Part shown: positions 8,051 to 16,831 of the stretch, in pieces
How the letters are laid out: each line of letters starts with the position of its first letter
How positions within the stretch are numbered: position 1 is the stretch's first letter
DNA from: JACVRW01 sp034664085
GTDB taxonomy: Bacteria > Actinomycetota > Thermoleophilia > Solirubrobacterales > Thermoleophilaceae
NCBI GenBank assembly: GCA_034664085.1
Contig: JAXDII010000070.1
Location: 1-44,779 of the forward strand
Direction: 5' to 3'
DNA length: 44,779 bases
The notes under the pieces: model-generated
Database searches by the model: none
Seen by the model: only the letters and a program-made list of their open reading frames with translations
Told to the model about the DNA's origin: nothing
Translations under genes and position numbers: made by a program

Positions 8051-9251
8051 GCCGCGCGTGGCGCTCCCGCCGGCGCCGGTCCTCGTCGTCCACCAGCGGA
8101 CCCAGCAGCGCTCGGCCCGCCAGCGGTGCGAGCCCCATGGCGGCGAACGCGGCCCGCCAGGAGCCGTGGGCGGCGAGCGCGCCCATGCCGAGCGGGACCC
8201 CGGCCCCCACGACCCGCATGAACGTGTTCTGGAGCCCCATCGCCCGGCCGGCCTGCGCTCCCCCGGAGATCTCGGCCGCTGCGGTGAACGACAGCCCGTT
8301 CCAGCTCATCACGAGCGTCCCGCCCGCCATCAGGACCGGCACGAGCACCGCGTCCGGGGCGTCGGCGAGCGCGGCGGACGCCAGCAGGAGCACGCCCGCG
8401 ATCCCGGCCAGCTTGCGGAACGGGTCGATGCGCTCGTCGCGCCGGTCCGACCAGCGTCCGGCGAGCACGCGTGCCACGGCCCCCGCCAGCTGCATCACCC
8501 CGAGCGCGACGGCCGCGGCAGTCGCCGACCACCCGCGCTCGGTGAACAGGTAGAGGACCAGCAGCGAGGTCACGCCGATCTGCCCCACGATCAGCAGCGA
8601 GCTCGCGATGCCGAGGCGCCAGATGCGCGGGTCGCGGGCCGCATGCGGCGAGGGCGGAGCGGCGGACGTGCGCGGCGGCGGATCGCGCAGCCAGATCGCG
8701 GCGGCCAGCGCGGACAGCAGCAGCGCGCCGGCGAGCGCCAGCAGTGCCGTGTCGAGCGAGAACGTGACCGCCAGCACCGGGAGCGAGAACGACGCGACGG
8801 CCGCGCCCAGCGGCACCGCCGTCTGGCGCAGGCCGAGCGCGAGCCCGCGCTCGCTGCGCGGGAACCAGCCGAAGACCGCACGCCCGCTGCCGCTGGTCGC
8901 GGCCGCCGTGAACATGCCGGCCACGACCATCCCGGCCAGTAGCGCGGCGTAGCCGTCCGCCAGCACGATCGCCACCAGCACCAGGGCGCCGATCGAGGGG
9001 CCGACCGCGAGCACGGCCCGCTCGCCGATCCGGTCGGCCAGCGTTCCCCACAGGTAGACGGTCAGCATCGTGCCGACGCCGAACGCGCTGAACACGGCCG
9101 TCACCTGCACCAGGCTGAGCTCGTAGCCGTCCTGGAGGGCCGGCCCAAGGGACGGCAGCCCGCTCTGGAGGGCCGCCATCGCCGCCGTGCAGCCCGCGCC
9201 GATCGCCAGCACCGTCCAGCGGTAGCTGTGCGGCTTGGGCGGCGAAGGCAT
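8004..9251 (-). CDS. MFS transporter
   Basis: The 415-residue major facilitator carrier has about 12 hydrophobic helices. The conserved loop 2-3 motif is seen as GTLADRIGERAV, and a second half begins near residue 210 with the partial repeat AGRWSDRRDERI. Substrate is unknown; the nitrate/sialate-like or drug-type MFS groups are possible. It starts 10 bases after the acyl-CoA carboxylase gene on the same strand, but TAGATT lies 7 bases before its ATG, so it has its own candidate promoter. Its 3' end overlaps bdhA by 47 bases on the opposite strand, which is unusually long. Confidence 0.82.
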   Translation of the reverse strand: MPSPPKPHSYRWTVLAIGAGCTAAMAALQSGLPSLGPALQDGYELSLVQVTAVFSAFGVGTMLTVYLWGTLADRIGERAVLAVGPSIGALVLVAIVLADGYAALLAGMVVAGMFTAAATSGSGRAVFGWFPRSERGLALGLRQTAVPLGAAVASFSLPVLAVTFSLDTALLALAGALLLSALAAAIWLRDPPPRTSAAPPSPHAARDPRIWRLGIASSLLIVGQIGVTSLLVLYLFTERGWSATAAAVALGVMQLAGAVARVLAGRWSDRRDERIDPFRKLAGIAGVLLLASAALADAPDAVLVPVLMAGGTLVMSWNGLSFTAAAEISGGAQAGRAMGLQNTFMRVVGAGVPLGMGALAAHGSWRAAFAAMGLAPLAGRALLGPLVDDEDRRRRERHARLSAPSTPSPSAPPLR

Positions 9252-9258
9252 GCCTTCG

Positions 9259-9264
9259 AATCTA
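9259..9264 (-). promoter_or_regulatory. -10 element overlapping a stop codon
   Basis: TAGATT on the minus strand ends 7 bases before the MFS ATG at 9251. Its first three bases are the TAG stop codon of the carboxylase gene. Confidence 0.6.
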
Positions 9265-10770
9265 GACAGGCGTGATCGGGTTGCGCTTCTCAGGCCAGGA
9301 GCGGTCGCGCGACGCGTACGCCGCGAACCGCCTGATCAGGTCGGCACGCAGGTCGCCCGGCTGCACGACCGCGTCGATCACCAGCTCGGAGGCCAGGTGC
9401 AGGATGTCGATCTCGGCCTCGTACTCGGCGCGCAGCTCCGCGGTGCGCCGCTCACGCTCGGCCGGGTCCTCGATCGCCTGCAGCTCGTTGTAGAAGACGG
9501 CGTTGATCGCGGCCTGGGGGCCCATCACCGCGATCCTGGCGTTCGGGAGGGCGATGCAGGCGTCCGGGTTGAACGCCGGGCCGGCCATCGCGTAGAGGCC
9601 GGCGCCGTAGGCCTTGCGGACGATCACGGAGAGCTTCGGGACGGTGGCCTCGGACACCGCCGAGATCATCTTCGCGCCGGCGCGGATGATGCCCTGGCGC
9701 TCGACCTGGGTGCCGATCATGAAGCCGGGCACGTCGGCCAGGAACAGCAGCGGCACGTTGAACGCGTTGCACGTCTGGATGAAGCGCGCGGCCTTGTCGG
9801 AGGAGTCCACGAACAGCACGCCGCCGCGCTGCTTGGGCTGGTTGGCCACGATCCCGATCGCGCGCCCGTCGAGGCGCGCGTAACCCACGATCAGCTCCTT
9901 GGCCCACCGCTTGTGCACCTCGAGGAACGAGTCGGCGTCCACGAGGGCGTCGATCAGCCCGAGCATGTCGAAGGGCTTGTTCTCGTCCGCGGGGATCTCC
10001 GGAATGCCCACCGCGGGCTCCGCGGGCGGGGCCGCGGGCGGATCCTCGCGCCAGTGCTGGGGGAAGAAGCCCAGGTAGCGCTTGGCAAGGTCGATGCCCT
10101 CCTCGTCCGACTTCACCAGGAAGTGGCCGCACCCGGAGACGCCTGTGTGCATGCGCGCGCCGCCCATCTCCTCGAGGGTCACCGTCTCGCCGATCACCAT
10201 CTCGGCCATGCGCGGCGACCCGAGGTACATCGAGGCGTTGCCGTCGCGCATGATCACGATGTCGCAGAAGGCGGGGATGTAGGCGCCGCCGGCCGCGCTC
10301 GGGCCGAACAGCACGCAGACCTGCGGGACCACGCCGGAGAGCTTGACCTCCGTGTAGAAGATCCTGCCCGCGCCGCGGCGGCCCGGGAACATCTTCACCT
10401 GGTCGGTGATGCGGGCGCCCGCGGAGTCGACCAGGTAGACCATCGGCACGCGGTGCTCCAGCGCCTGCTCCTGGATGCGGATGATCTTCTCGACGGTCTT
10501 GGGACCCCACGAGCCAGCCTTGACCGTGGGGTCGTTGGCCATCAGGGCCACGGGCCGGCCCGCGACGGACGCCATGCCGGTGACCACGCCGTCGGCGCCG
10601 AAGCCCTCCTGCTCGGCGTTCGCGAGCAGGCCGTCCTCGACGAAGGTGCCCGAATCGACCAGCCGCGCGACGCGCTCGCGCACCGGCAGCTTGCCCTGCT
10701 GCTCCGACTTGTCGCGATGGCGCTGCGGCCCGCCGACGCGCGCCCGCTCGAGGGCCTCTTCCAGGTTCAT
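9262..10770 (-). CDS. acyl-CoA carboxylase, carboxyltransferase (beta) subunit
   Basis: The 502-residue protein has the two crotonase-like halves of biotin-dependent acyl-CoA carboxyltransferases. The acyl-CoA oxyanion segment YLVDSAGARI and GPSAAGGAYIPAF lie in the first half, and FLADVPGFMIG with KAYGAGLYAMAG lies in the second. It transfers carboxyl from carboxybiotin to an acyl-CoA. Acetyl-, propionyl- and methylcrotonyl-CoA are all possible; I cannot choose between them. No biotin carboxylase or carrier subunit is in the window, so the alpha subunit must be elsewhere. TAGATT lies 7 bases before the ATG. Confidence 0.88.
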   Translation of the reverse strand: MNLEEALERARVGGPQRHRDKSEQQGKLPVRERVARLVDSGTFVEDGLLANAEQEGFGADGVVTGMASVAGRPVALMANDPTVKAGSWGPKTVEKIIRIQEQALEHRVPMVYLVDSAGARITDQVKMFPGRRGAGRIFYTEVKLSGVVPQVCVLFGPSAAGGAYIPAFCDIVIMRDGNASMYLGSPRMAEMVIGETVTLEEMGGARMHTGVSGCGHFLVKSDEEGIDLAKRYLGFFPQHWREDPPAAPPAEPAVGIPEIPADENKPFDMLGLIDALVDADSFLEVHKRWAKELIVGYARLDGRAIGIVANQPKQRGGVLFVDSSDKAARFIQTCNAFNVPLLFLADVPGFMIGTQVERQGIIRAGAKMISAVSEATVPKLSVIVRKAYGAGLYAMAGPAFNPDACIALPNARIAVMGPQAAINAVFYNELQAIEDPAERERRTAELRAEYEAEIDILHLASELVIDAVVQPGDLRADLIRRFAAYASRDRSWPEKRNPITPV

Positions 10771-10777
10771 TGCGCCG

Positions 10778-10783
10778 AATCTA
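10778..10783 (-). promoter_or_regulatory. -10 element overlapping a stop codon
   Basis: TAGATT ends 7 bases before the carboxylase ATG at 10770. Its TAG is also the stop codon of the small gene ending at 10781. Confidence 0.6.
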
Positions 10784-11002
10784 ACGAGCGGCGCGCAGCT
10801 GGGCGCGCAGCCAGCGGCGCACCATCGCGTTGCGGGCGCGGATCGCCCCCGCCCCCACGAGCGCCCCGGCCACGGCCAGGCCGAGCGGCGCGAGCGGCGT
10901 CGCCCCGAAGGCGAGCAGGCCGATTCCGGCGCCTGCCTCGGCGCCGATGATCGCGGCGACGACGTCGCGTGGGGCTCGCTTGCGTGGATCTGGGACTCGC
11001 AT
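10781..11002 (-). CDS. small membrane protein of unknown function
   Basis: The 73-residue protein has two Gly/Ala-rich hydrophobic segments (about residues 16-30 and 34-48) between basic ends. I recognise no family. The ATG at 11002 is the likely start; a longer frame to 11107 exists, but its extra residues are Arg-rich and not convincing. It is the first gene before the carboxylase on the minus strand, divergent from the enoyl-CoA hydratase gene, and its stop codon forms part of the carboxylase promoter. Confidence 0.5.
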   Translation of the reverse strand: MRVPDPRKRAPRDVVAAIIGAEAGAGIGLLAFGATPLAPLGLAVAGALVGAGAIRARNAMVRRWLRAQLRAAR

Positions 11003-11087
11003 GGACAAGCAAGGCCCTTCTACCCGGTGCGCCGCCCTCCTCTCCGCTGGGCGCAACCTTTCAGCTCGGCGGCCGGCGGTCCGGGAG

Positions 11088-11093
11088 TAGCCT
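11088..11093 (+). promoter_or_regulatory. -10 element of enoyl-CoA hydratase gene
   Basis: TAGCCT ends 7 bases before the ATG at 11101. Only GCCCCCC separates them, so there is no ribosome binding site. Confidence 0.6.
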
Positions 11094-11100
11094 GCCCCCC

Positions 11101-11880
11101 ATGTCACTGCTCCGCACAGAGGACCGCGGTGCGGTCCGCCACATCGTCCTCAACCGCCCCGACAAGCGCAACGCGCTCAACGGCGAGCTGGTCGCCGAGC
11201 TGGGCGGCGCGATCGAAGCGGCAGCTTCCGATGACGAGGTGCGCGTCGTGGTGCTCCGCGGCGAGGGAGTGATGTTCTCGTCGGGCATGGACCTCAACGA
11301 CCTGCGCGAGCTGTCGGTGGACGCGAGCCGGCTGCGCAGCTTCCGCCGGCCGCTGCTGGCCTGGTGGAACCTGCTCGAGGAGATGCCGAAGCCGACGATC
11401 TGCCAGATCCACGGCGCCGCGCTCGGCGGCGCCTTCGAGCTGGCGCTGGCCTGCGACTTCCGCACGATGGCCGAGGACGCGGTGGCCGGGGTGATGGAGG
11501 TGCGAGTCGGACTGATCCCCGACGTCGGCGGGTGCTCGCGGCTGCCGGCCGTGGTGGGGCTCGGCAACGCCAAGGAGCTGATCATGACCGGCAAGGTGAT
11601 CGACGGCCGCGAGGCGCACCGGATCGGATTCGCGAACCGGATCGCGCCGGCGGGCGGGCTCGACGCCGCGACGGAGCAGCTCTCGAACGAGCTGCTCGCC
11701 TGCGCCCCCCGTGCGGTCGGCCTGGCCAAGCGCGTCCTGGACGCGGCCGCCAAGCCGGCGCTCGCCCTGACGCTCGAGCAGGAGGTGGCGGCGCAGGAGA
11801 CGCTGGCCGCCAGCGAGGACTTCGCCGAGGGAGCGCGCGCCTTCTTCGAGAAGCGGGATCCGCAGTTCGCAGGGCGGTAA
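11101..11880 (+). CDS. enoyl-CoA hydratase/isomerase (crotonase family)
   Basis: The 259-residue crotonase-fold protein hydrates 2-enoyl-CoA thioesters in beta-oxidation or amino-acid breakdown. The N-terminal LNRPDKRNALN and the oxyanion loop GMDLNDLR are present. Both catalytic acids are kept: Glu in GGAFELALACD and Glu in MEVRVGLIPDVGG, so hydratase activity is likely. I set the start at the ATG because TAGCCT lies 7 bases before it; an in-frame extension to 10969 has no support. It stands alone on the plus strand, followed by a hairpin. Confidence 0.9.
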   Translation: MSLLRTEDRGAVRHIVLNRPDKRNALNGELVAELGGAIEAAASDDEVRVVVLRGEGVMFSSGMDLNDLRELSVDASRLRSFRRPLLAWWNLLEEMPKPTICQIHGAALGGAFELALACDFRTMAEDAVAGVMEVRVGLIPDVGGCSRLPAVVGLGNAKELIMTGKVIDGREAHRIGFANRIAPAGGLDAATEQLSNELLACAPRAVGLAKRVLDAAAKPALALTLEQEVAAQETLAASEDFAEGARAFFEKRDPQFAGR

Positions 11881-11885
11881 AACGC

Positions 11886-11924
11886 GGCGAGCCCGGATGC
11901 CGTGGTCCGGGCCCGCTGCTCGCC
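11886..11924 (+). terminator. hairpin between convergent genes
   Basis: GGCGAGC pairs with GCTCGCC, with an inner CCGGA/TCCGG pairing and a small bulge. It begins 6 bases after the enoyl-CoA hydratase stop codon. There is no T-run, as is common in GC-rich actinobacteria, so terminator function is inferred from position. The remaining 87 bases before the MFS stop hold nothing I can name. Confidence 0.5.
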
Positions 11925-12011
11925 GAGGTGGGTCGGGGGAACCCAGTTTGTGCCGAAAACCGGCCTCGGCGGCTTCATATGGGTGATACCGGGAACCTGG
12001 CTTGGGAAACG

Positions 12012-13223
12012 CTACTTCGGCTCGCGCGCCGCGTAGGCGACCGCCGCCGCGGCCACCAGCATGACGCCCGCGACTGCCCCCCACGCCGCGGGGTAGCCCA
12101 CCTCCGACGACAGCAGGCCGTAGGCGGCCGGGCCGAGGGCGGCGCCCACGTAGATGCCGGTCTGGGACACGCCGCTGGCGGCGCCGGGCGCCTCGCGGTG
12201 GAGGTCCACGATGGCGAGGTTGAAGAGGCCGGGCCAGCCCCAGCCGAGCCCGAACGCGACGAACGCGCCGGCCACGAACAGGCCGGGCTCGCCGGCCGCG
12301 AGCAGCGCGAAGCCCAGGGCGCCGGCCACCAGCAGCACGATCATCGTCGAGAACCCGTAGTCGCGCCGCCTGTCCGCGGCGTGGCCGAGGGCGATCCGGA
12401 CCAGCAGGCTGGAGGCGCTGCCGGCGGCCGCCAGCGCGCCGGCCACGCCCTCGTGGATGCCGACGTCTACCGCGGACGCCACCAGGTAGGCGCCAAGCGA
12501 GTTCGGTCCGGCCGTGGCCAGGGCGGCGGCCGCGGCCGTGAGCACCAGCTTCCGGCTCGGCCGCGGAGCCGGCGGGCGCTTGGGCGGGGAGACGAACCGC
12601 GGAGCTGAGTGGCCCACCATCGCGGCGACCGCGAGCACGCCGGCGGCGCAGATCGCGAACGTCGGGCGCCAGCCGAGCGGCAGCGCGAGCACGGGAAGCG
12701 CAAGGCCGCTCACCAGCACGGCGGCGGGGATGGCCGCCTGCTTGATGCCGAAGGCGAGCCCCTGCCGATCGAGCGGGACCTGATCGGCCATGAACATGTT
12801 GATGGCGGGCTGGTTGACGGCGTTGGCCAGCCCGGCCACGGCGAGCAGGCCGTGCAGGGCCACCGGCGAGTCGGCCAACAGCGCGGCCAGGACCAGGCAC
12901 ACCGCCGTGATCACGACACAGCCGCGCATCGCGCGCAGCGCGCCGACGCGCTCGGCCAGCCGCCCGCCCGGCCCCGCGCCGAGCGCCCCGGCCGCGAAGA
13001 ACACGGTCACGCCCAACGCGACCGTCCCCACGCTGACGTCGAGGTCGCCGCGGATCTGCAGCGCCAGCGCGCCGACCAGGAAGCCGGGCAGGACGGTTGC
13101 CGCCCCCGCGAAGATCGCGAGGACGGCCGGCCGGCGCAGGCTGGGCTCGAGCTCGCCGGCGCCGCGCCCGGCGGCTACGCCAGGCCGACCAGATTCGCCA
13201 TCGCTATGACTCCGACCACGCAT
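12012..13223 (-). CDS. MFS transporter
   Basis: The 403-residue protein has about 12 hydrophobic helices in two halves joined by a basic loop near residue 215. The loop 2-3 motif is seen as GGRLAERVGALRAM. It looks like a cyanate/aromatic-acid or general MFS efflux type; substrate is unknown. The ATG at 13223 lies 49 bases inside the end of the SLC13 gene, and no closer standard start exists in frame. The two carriers are therefore almost certainly translated from one message. Confidence 0.8.
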   Translation of the reverse strand: MRGRSHSDGESGRPGVAAGRGAGELEPSLRRPAVLAIFAGAATVLPGFLVGALALQIRGDLDVSVGTVALGVTVFFAAGALGAGPGGRLAERVGALRAMRGCVVITAVCLVLAALLADSPVALHGLLAVAGLANAVNQPAINMFMADQVPLDRQGLAFGIKQAAIPAAVLVSGLALPVLALPLGWRPTFAICAAGVLAVAAMVGHSAPRFVSPPKRPPAPRPSRKLVLTAAAAALATAGPNSLGAYLVASAVDVGIHEGVAGALAAAGSASSLLVRIALGHAADRRRDYGFSTMIVLLVAGALGFALLAAGEPGLFVAGAFVAFGLGWGWPGLFNLAIVDLHREAPGAASGVSQTGIYVGAALGPAAYGLLSSEVGYPAAWGAVAGVMLVAAAAVAYAAREPK

Positions 13224-14818
13224 AGGACCGCGCCGATGATGTCGAAGACGGCCCCGGCCTTGATCATGCGCGTGATCGGCAACATGCCCGACGAGTAGAC
13301 GATCGCGTTCGGCGGAGTGGAGACGGGCAGCATGAATCCGTAGTTGGCGCCGAAGATGGCCGCCAGCCCGGGGATCGTCGGATTGACGTCAGAGGCCGCC
13401 GCGATCGAGATCGCGATCGGCACCATGATCGCCGCGCTGGCGGTGTTGCTGGTGGTCTCCGACACCAGCACCGACACGATCACCACCACGATCGTGATGC
13501 CCACCAGGTCGGTGACGCCGAGCGAGTCGGAGAGCGACTCGCCAACCACCTTCGCCAGGCCGGTCTGGCTCAGCAGCGAGCCGAGCACGAGTCCGCCGCC
13601 GAACAGGATCACGGTCCCCCAGTCGATCTCCTTTGCCTGGTTCCAGTTGAGCGTGAACTTGCGCCGTGCCCAGTCGATCGGCAGCACGAACAGCAGGGAG
13701 GCCGCGACGATCGCCACGATGCCCTCGTTCGCGGCCTCGCTGACCTGCACGTAGGCGTCCGAGTCGTCGCCGGCGACGATCCCCACCAGGCCGGGCAGGA
13801 ACCACCCGATCAGGGCGAAGGCCAGCACTAGCAGAGTGTTCTTCTCCCCGCGGCCGAGCGACCCCAGCTTGCGCCGCTCCTCGTGCACGTACTCCTCGAC
13901 GCCCTCGACCTCCTTGACCTCCGGCCGGTTGAAGAGCGTGACGATCAGGACGACGGCGACGAACATCACCAGCGCGATCGGCAGCGCCATCACGAACCAC
14001 TCGAAGAACGTGATCGGCTCGCCGGTCTCGGCCTCCAGCAGCTCGCGCCCGATCAGGTTCGGCGGGCTGCCGATCGGCAGCAGCAGGCCCCCGACCGTGA
14101 TGCTGTAGGTGATCACGAGCATCAGCGCGGCGCCGAAGCGCAGGCGCTCGACGCGGTGCTCGCCGTCGGCCTGCTGGGCGACCATGCCGCCGACCACGGC
14201 CATCACGCCAAGCGCGATCGGCAGCATCATCGCCGCGCCCGCGGTGTTCGACATGACCGGCGACGTGATCGCACCGATCAGCCCGAACGCCAGGATGATC
14301 CGGAACGTGTTGCCCCCCACCCAGGAGAGCGACAGCACGCGGTAGGCGAGCCGGCGGTGCAGCCCGTGCACCACCATCGACTGGGCGATGATGAAGCTGC
14401 CGATGAAGAGCATCACCGTGTCGTCGGTGAACAGGCTGAAGACGACGTCCACGGAGCTGTCGCCCTCGGGCGGCGGCGGCGTGGCCTCCAGCAGCGCGCA
14501 GAGGGCGACCCCCAGCAGCGCGGTCATCGGGATCGGGATCGCCTCGGTGACCCACCACACGACCACGAAGGCGAGGATCGCCGCGAGCCTGTGCTGGTTC
14601 CCGTCCAGGTCGAACGGGATCAGCATCATCGCCGCGAACACGATCGGGCCCAGGAACAGGCCGACCGTGCGCCGCTGCCGCTCGAAGCGCTGCTCGGCCG
14701 TCGACAGGCGGCCCTCCTGCTCGTCGAGCGTCTTGTAGGTGCCGCCCCCGCTCAGGGTGTCCTCGGGCGGGCCGTCATGCGCGCCGCCGGGGGCGCGCTT
14801 CTCGGTGTCGATCCCCAT
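13175..14818 (-). CDS. SLC13/DASS-family anion:sodium symporter
   Basis: The 547-residue divalent anion:Na+ symporter family (SLC13) protein imports dicarboxylates, citrate or sulfate. Both substrate/Na+ signature repeats are present: MSNTAG with GSPPNLIG in the first half, and TSNTAS with STPPNAIVYSSG in the second. The first 45 residues are a soluble, charged extension. A strong Shine-Dalgarno, GGGGGAGGAGG, lies 4 bases before the ATG, in contrast to the leaderless genes around it. It sits in a minus-strand run with the M28 peptidase upstream and the MFS carrier overlapping downstream. Confidence 0.9.
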   Translation of the reverse strand: MGIDTEKRAPGGAHDGPPEDTLSGGGTYKTLDEQEGRLSTAEQRFERQRRTVGLFLGPIVFAAMMLIPFDLDGNQHRLAAILAFVVVWWVTEAIPIPMTALLGVALCALLEATPPPPEGDSSVDVVFSLFTDDTVMLFIGSFIIAQSMVVHGLHRRLAYRVLSLSWVGGNTFRIILAFGLIGAITSPVMSNTAGAAMMLPIALGVMAVVGGMVAQQADGEHRVERLRFGAALMLVITYSITVGGLLLPIGSPPNLIGRELLEAETGEPITFFEWFVMALPIALVMFVAVVLIVTLFNRPEVKEVEGVEEYVHEERRKLGSLGRGEKNTLLVLAFALIGWFLPGLVGIVAGDDSDAYVQVSEAANEGIVAIVAASLLFVLPIDWARRKFTLNWNQAKEIDWGTVILFGGGLVLGSLLSQTGLAKVVGESLSDSLGVTDLVGITIVVVIVSVLVSETTSNTASAAIMVPIAISIAAASDVNPTIPGLAAIFGANYGFMLPVSTPPNAIVYSSGMLPITRMIKAGAVFDIIGAVLCVVGVIAMANLVGLA

Positions 14819-14864
14819 TGGGCCTCCTCCCCCTCGGGCGCTCCGTACCCGTCTGGGACGAGAT

Positions 14865-15947
14865 CTACGCCGAAAAGACGATCGCCTCGGCAGCGCTCAC
14901 GCACGCCTCGACGCAGCCGAGGTCCACAGCCGCCGGCGTGTCGCTCGGCAGGTGGTAGTTCGGGAAGCCGCCGTCGCGCACGCTCAGGATCGAGATCGCC
15001 GGAATGCCGGCCAGGCGAGCGAGCACCGGATCGGTCCAGGCCCCGAGGCGCCAGCGCCGCAGCCCGGCGCCCTCCGCGCGCGCCACGTCCTCCTCGCTGT
15101 AGCGGACCGGCCACAGCGGGCCCTCGGCCTCGAGCACGACGGGCTCACCCGATCCGACGGTGTCGAGCCCGAGCACGAGCGTGGTCTCCGGGTCGAGCTC
15201 GTCGCCCGCCGCCAGCCAGGCGGCCATCCCGCCCATGCCGGACTCCTCGCAGCCGGGAAACACCGCCACGACCTCCAGCCCGTCCGGACGCCGGCCGGCG
15301 AGGCGCCCGACCAGGGCCAGCACGCCCGCCACCCCCGACGCGTTGTCGTTGGCGCCCGGCACCACGGGGCTGCGCGCCTGGTCGAGCACGAGGGCGAGCG
15401 CCGTGCCCAGCATGGCCGCGGGCAGCCGGCGCAGCCCCAGGGCGGCGGCCGCGAACGCGAGCTCCGGCAGCAGCGCGAGCGAGGCGCGCTTGCCGCTCTT
15501 GGCCGCCATGCGGTCGCCCAGCTGGCTCATGCGCGGGTTCCACATCAACCCGGTGCGGGCGGCGTCGTGGTGGGCCACCAGCACCAGCGTGCGCTCGCGC
15601 GGGCCGATGGCCGGCAGCCGGCCGACCACGTTGGTCCCGCTGCCGGCGGGCAGGAACCGCCGCAGCCACTGCAGCCGGCCCGAGTACTCCAGCTCGAACG
15701 AGGCCAGCGCCGCGGCGGCGACCAGGCGCCGGCCCGTGAGGGCGGCGAGCGCACCGACCGCGAAGTGCGCGCCCTGAGCGTGGGCGAACGTGCGCTGGTA
15801 GCGAAACGGCTCCAGCCGCACCTCTCGCGCGCCCTGCTCGCTCAGCCGCCGCGCGATCCACTCCGCGGAGCGCCGCTCCCCCGGCGTGGCGGAGCCACGC
15901 TCGATCGAAGCGAGCGCCTCGATGTCGCTCTTCAGCCCCGGTGCCAC
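14865..15947 (-). CDS. M28-family zinc aminopeptidase, membrane-associated
   Basis: The 360-residue M28 metallopeptidase has the full ligand set: His126 and Asp128 in AHHDAA, Asp201 in NDNASG, the Glu234-Glu235 pair in GCEESGMGG, Asp262 in LDTVGSG and His332 in NYHLPSDT. Hydrophobic stretches at about 62-85 and 163-190 interrupt the fold, as in its degenerate paralogue at 4262-5434. The GTG at 15947 lies 16 bases inside the end of the HMG-CoA lyase gene, so the two are translationally coupled. Substrate peptides are unknown. Confidence 0.87.
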   Translation of the reverse strand: MAPGLKSDIEALASIERGSATPGERRSAEWIARRLSEQGAREVRLEPFRYQRTFAHAQGAHFAVGALAALTGRRLVAAAALASFELEYSGRLQWLRRFLPAGSGTNVVGRLPAIGPRERTLVLVAHHDAARTGLMWNPRMSQLGDRMAAKSGKRASLALLPELAFAAAALGLRRLPAAMLGTALALVLDQARSPVVPGANDNASGVAGVLALVGRLAGRRPDGLEVVAVFPGCEESGMGGMAAWLAAGDELDPETTLVLGLDTVGSGEPVVLEAEGPLWPVRYSEEDVARAEGAGLRRWRLGAWTDPVLARLAGIPAISILSVRDGGFPNYHLPSDTPAAVDLGCVEACVSAAEAIVFSA

Positions 15948-16828
15948 TCCACCGGCCCGGCCGTCAGCACATGGCTCCCGAGCGGCCGGCCAAGCACGTC
16001 CTGCGCCTCGCGCGCGCAGGCCACCAGGCGCTCCAGGTCAATGCCGGTCTCGTGACCCATCTCGTGGAGCATCGAGACGAGGTCCTCGCTGGCGATGTTG
16101 CCCGTGGCGCCCTTCGGGACCGGACAGCCGCCCAGCTCACCGAAGGACGACTCGAACGAGCGCACGCCGGCGCCCAGCGCGGCGAGCACGTTCGCGAGCC
16201 CCTGCCCGCGCGTGTTGTGGAAGTGGGCGGTCAGCTGCGCGCCCAGGTCGAGATCCTCGAAGAAGCGGGTCACCTGAGCGGGGTTGGCCATCCCGGTCGT
16301 GTCGCCGAAGCCGATCTCCTCGCAGCCGGCGTCCACCAGCCGGCGCGCGATCGCGAGCACCCGCTCGCGCGGCACCTCGCCCTCGTACGGGCAGCCGAAC
16401 GCAACCGAGATCACGCCCTCGCAGCGCAATCCCTCTCCGCGTGCGCGTGCGATCACGCGCTCCAATCCGGCCAGCGACTCCTCGACCGAGCGGTTCACGT
16501 TCTTGCGGTTGTGCGTCTCGGAGGCCGACAGGAACAGGTTCACCTCCTGAAAGCGGTCGCGCACCTCGAGCGCGCCGTCCAGGCCGCGCTCGTTCGGGAC
16601 CAGCACGGAGACGGCCACGTCGTCGGGGATGTCGGCCCGGCGCAGCACCTCGGCGCCGTCGGCGAGCTGCGGGATCACGTCGGCGCGCACGAAGCTGGTC
16701 ACCTCCACGCGGCGCAAGCCGGTGCGCGCCAGCATCTCGACCAGCCGCACCTTGTCCTCGGTGGCGATCACCTCGGGCTCGTTCTGGAAGCCGTCGCGCG
16801 GACCGACCTCGCGGATCTCGACCTGCAT
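15932..16828 (-). CDS. hydroxymethylglutaryl-CoA lyase
   Basis: The 298-residue DRE-TIM (HMGL-like) aldolase cleaves 3-hydroxy-3-methylglutaryl-CoA into acetoacetate and acetyl-CoA, the last step of leucine breakdown. Motifs are VGPRDGFQNE (catalytic Arg-Asp), FGCPYEGEV, the metal-binding HFHNTRG, and the Cys loop GGCPVPKGATGN that is typical of HMG-CoA lyases. The acetoacetate could be used by AacS or Bdh encoded 8 kb away. The ATG follows the SDR stop codon after three bases. Other HMGL-like lyases cannot be fully excluded. Confidence 0.92.
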   Translation of the reverse strand: MQVEIREVGPRDGFQNEPEVIATEDKVRLVEMLARTGLRRVEVTSFVRADVIPQLADGAEVLRRADIPDDVAVSVLVPNERGLDGALEVRDRFQEVNLFLSASETHNRKNVNRSVEESLAGLERVIARARGEGLRCEGVISVAFGCPYEGEVPRERVLAIARRLVDAGCEEIGFGDTTGMANPAQVTRFFEDLDLGAQLTAHFHNTRGQGLANVLAALGAGVRSFESSFGELGGCPVPKGATGNIASEDLVSMLHEMGHETGIDLERLVACAREAQDVLGRPLGSHVLTAGPVEWHRG

Positions 16829-16831
16829 GGC

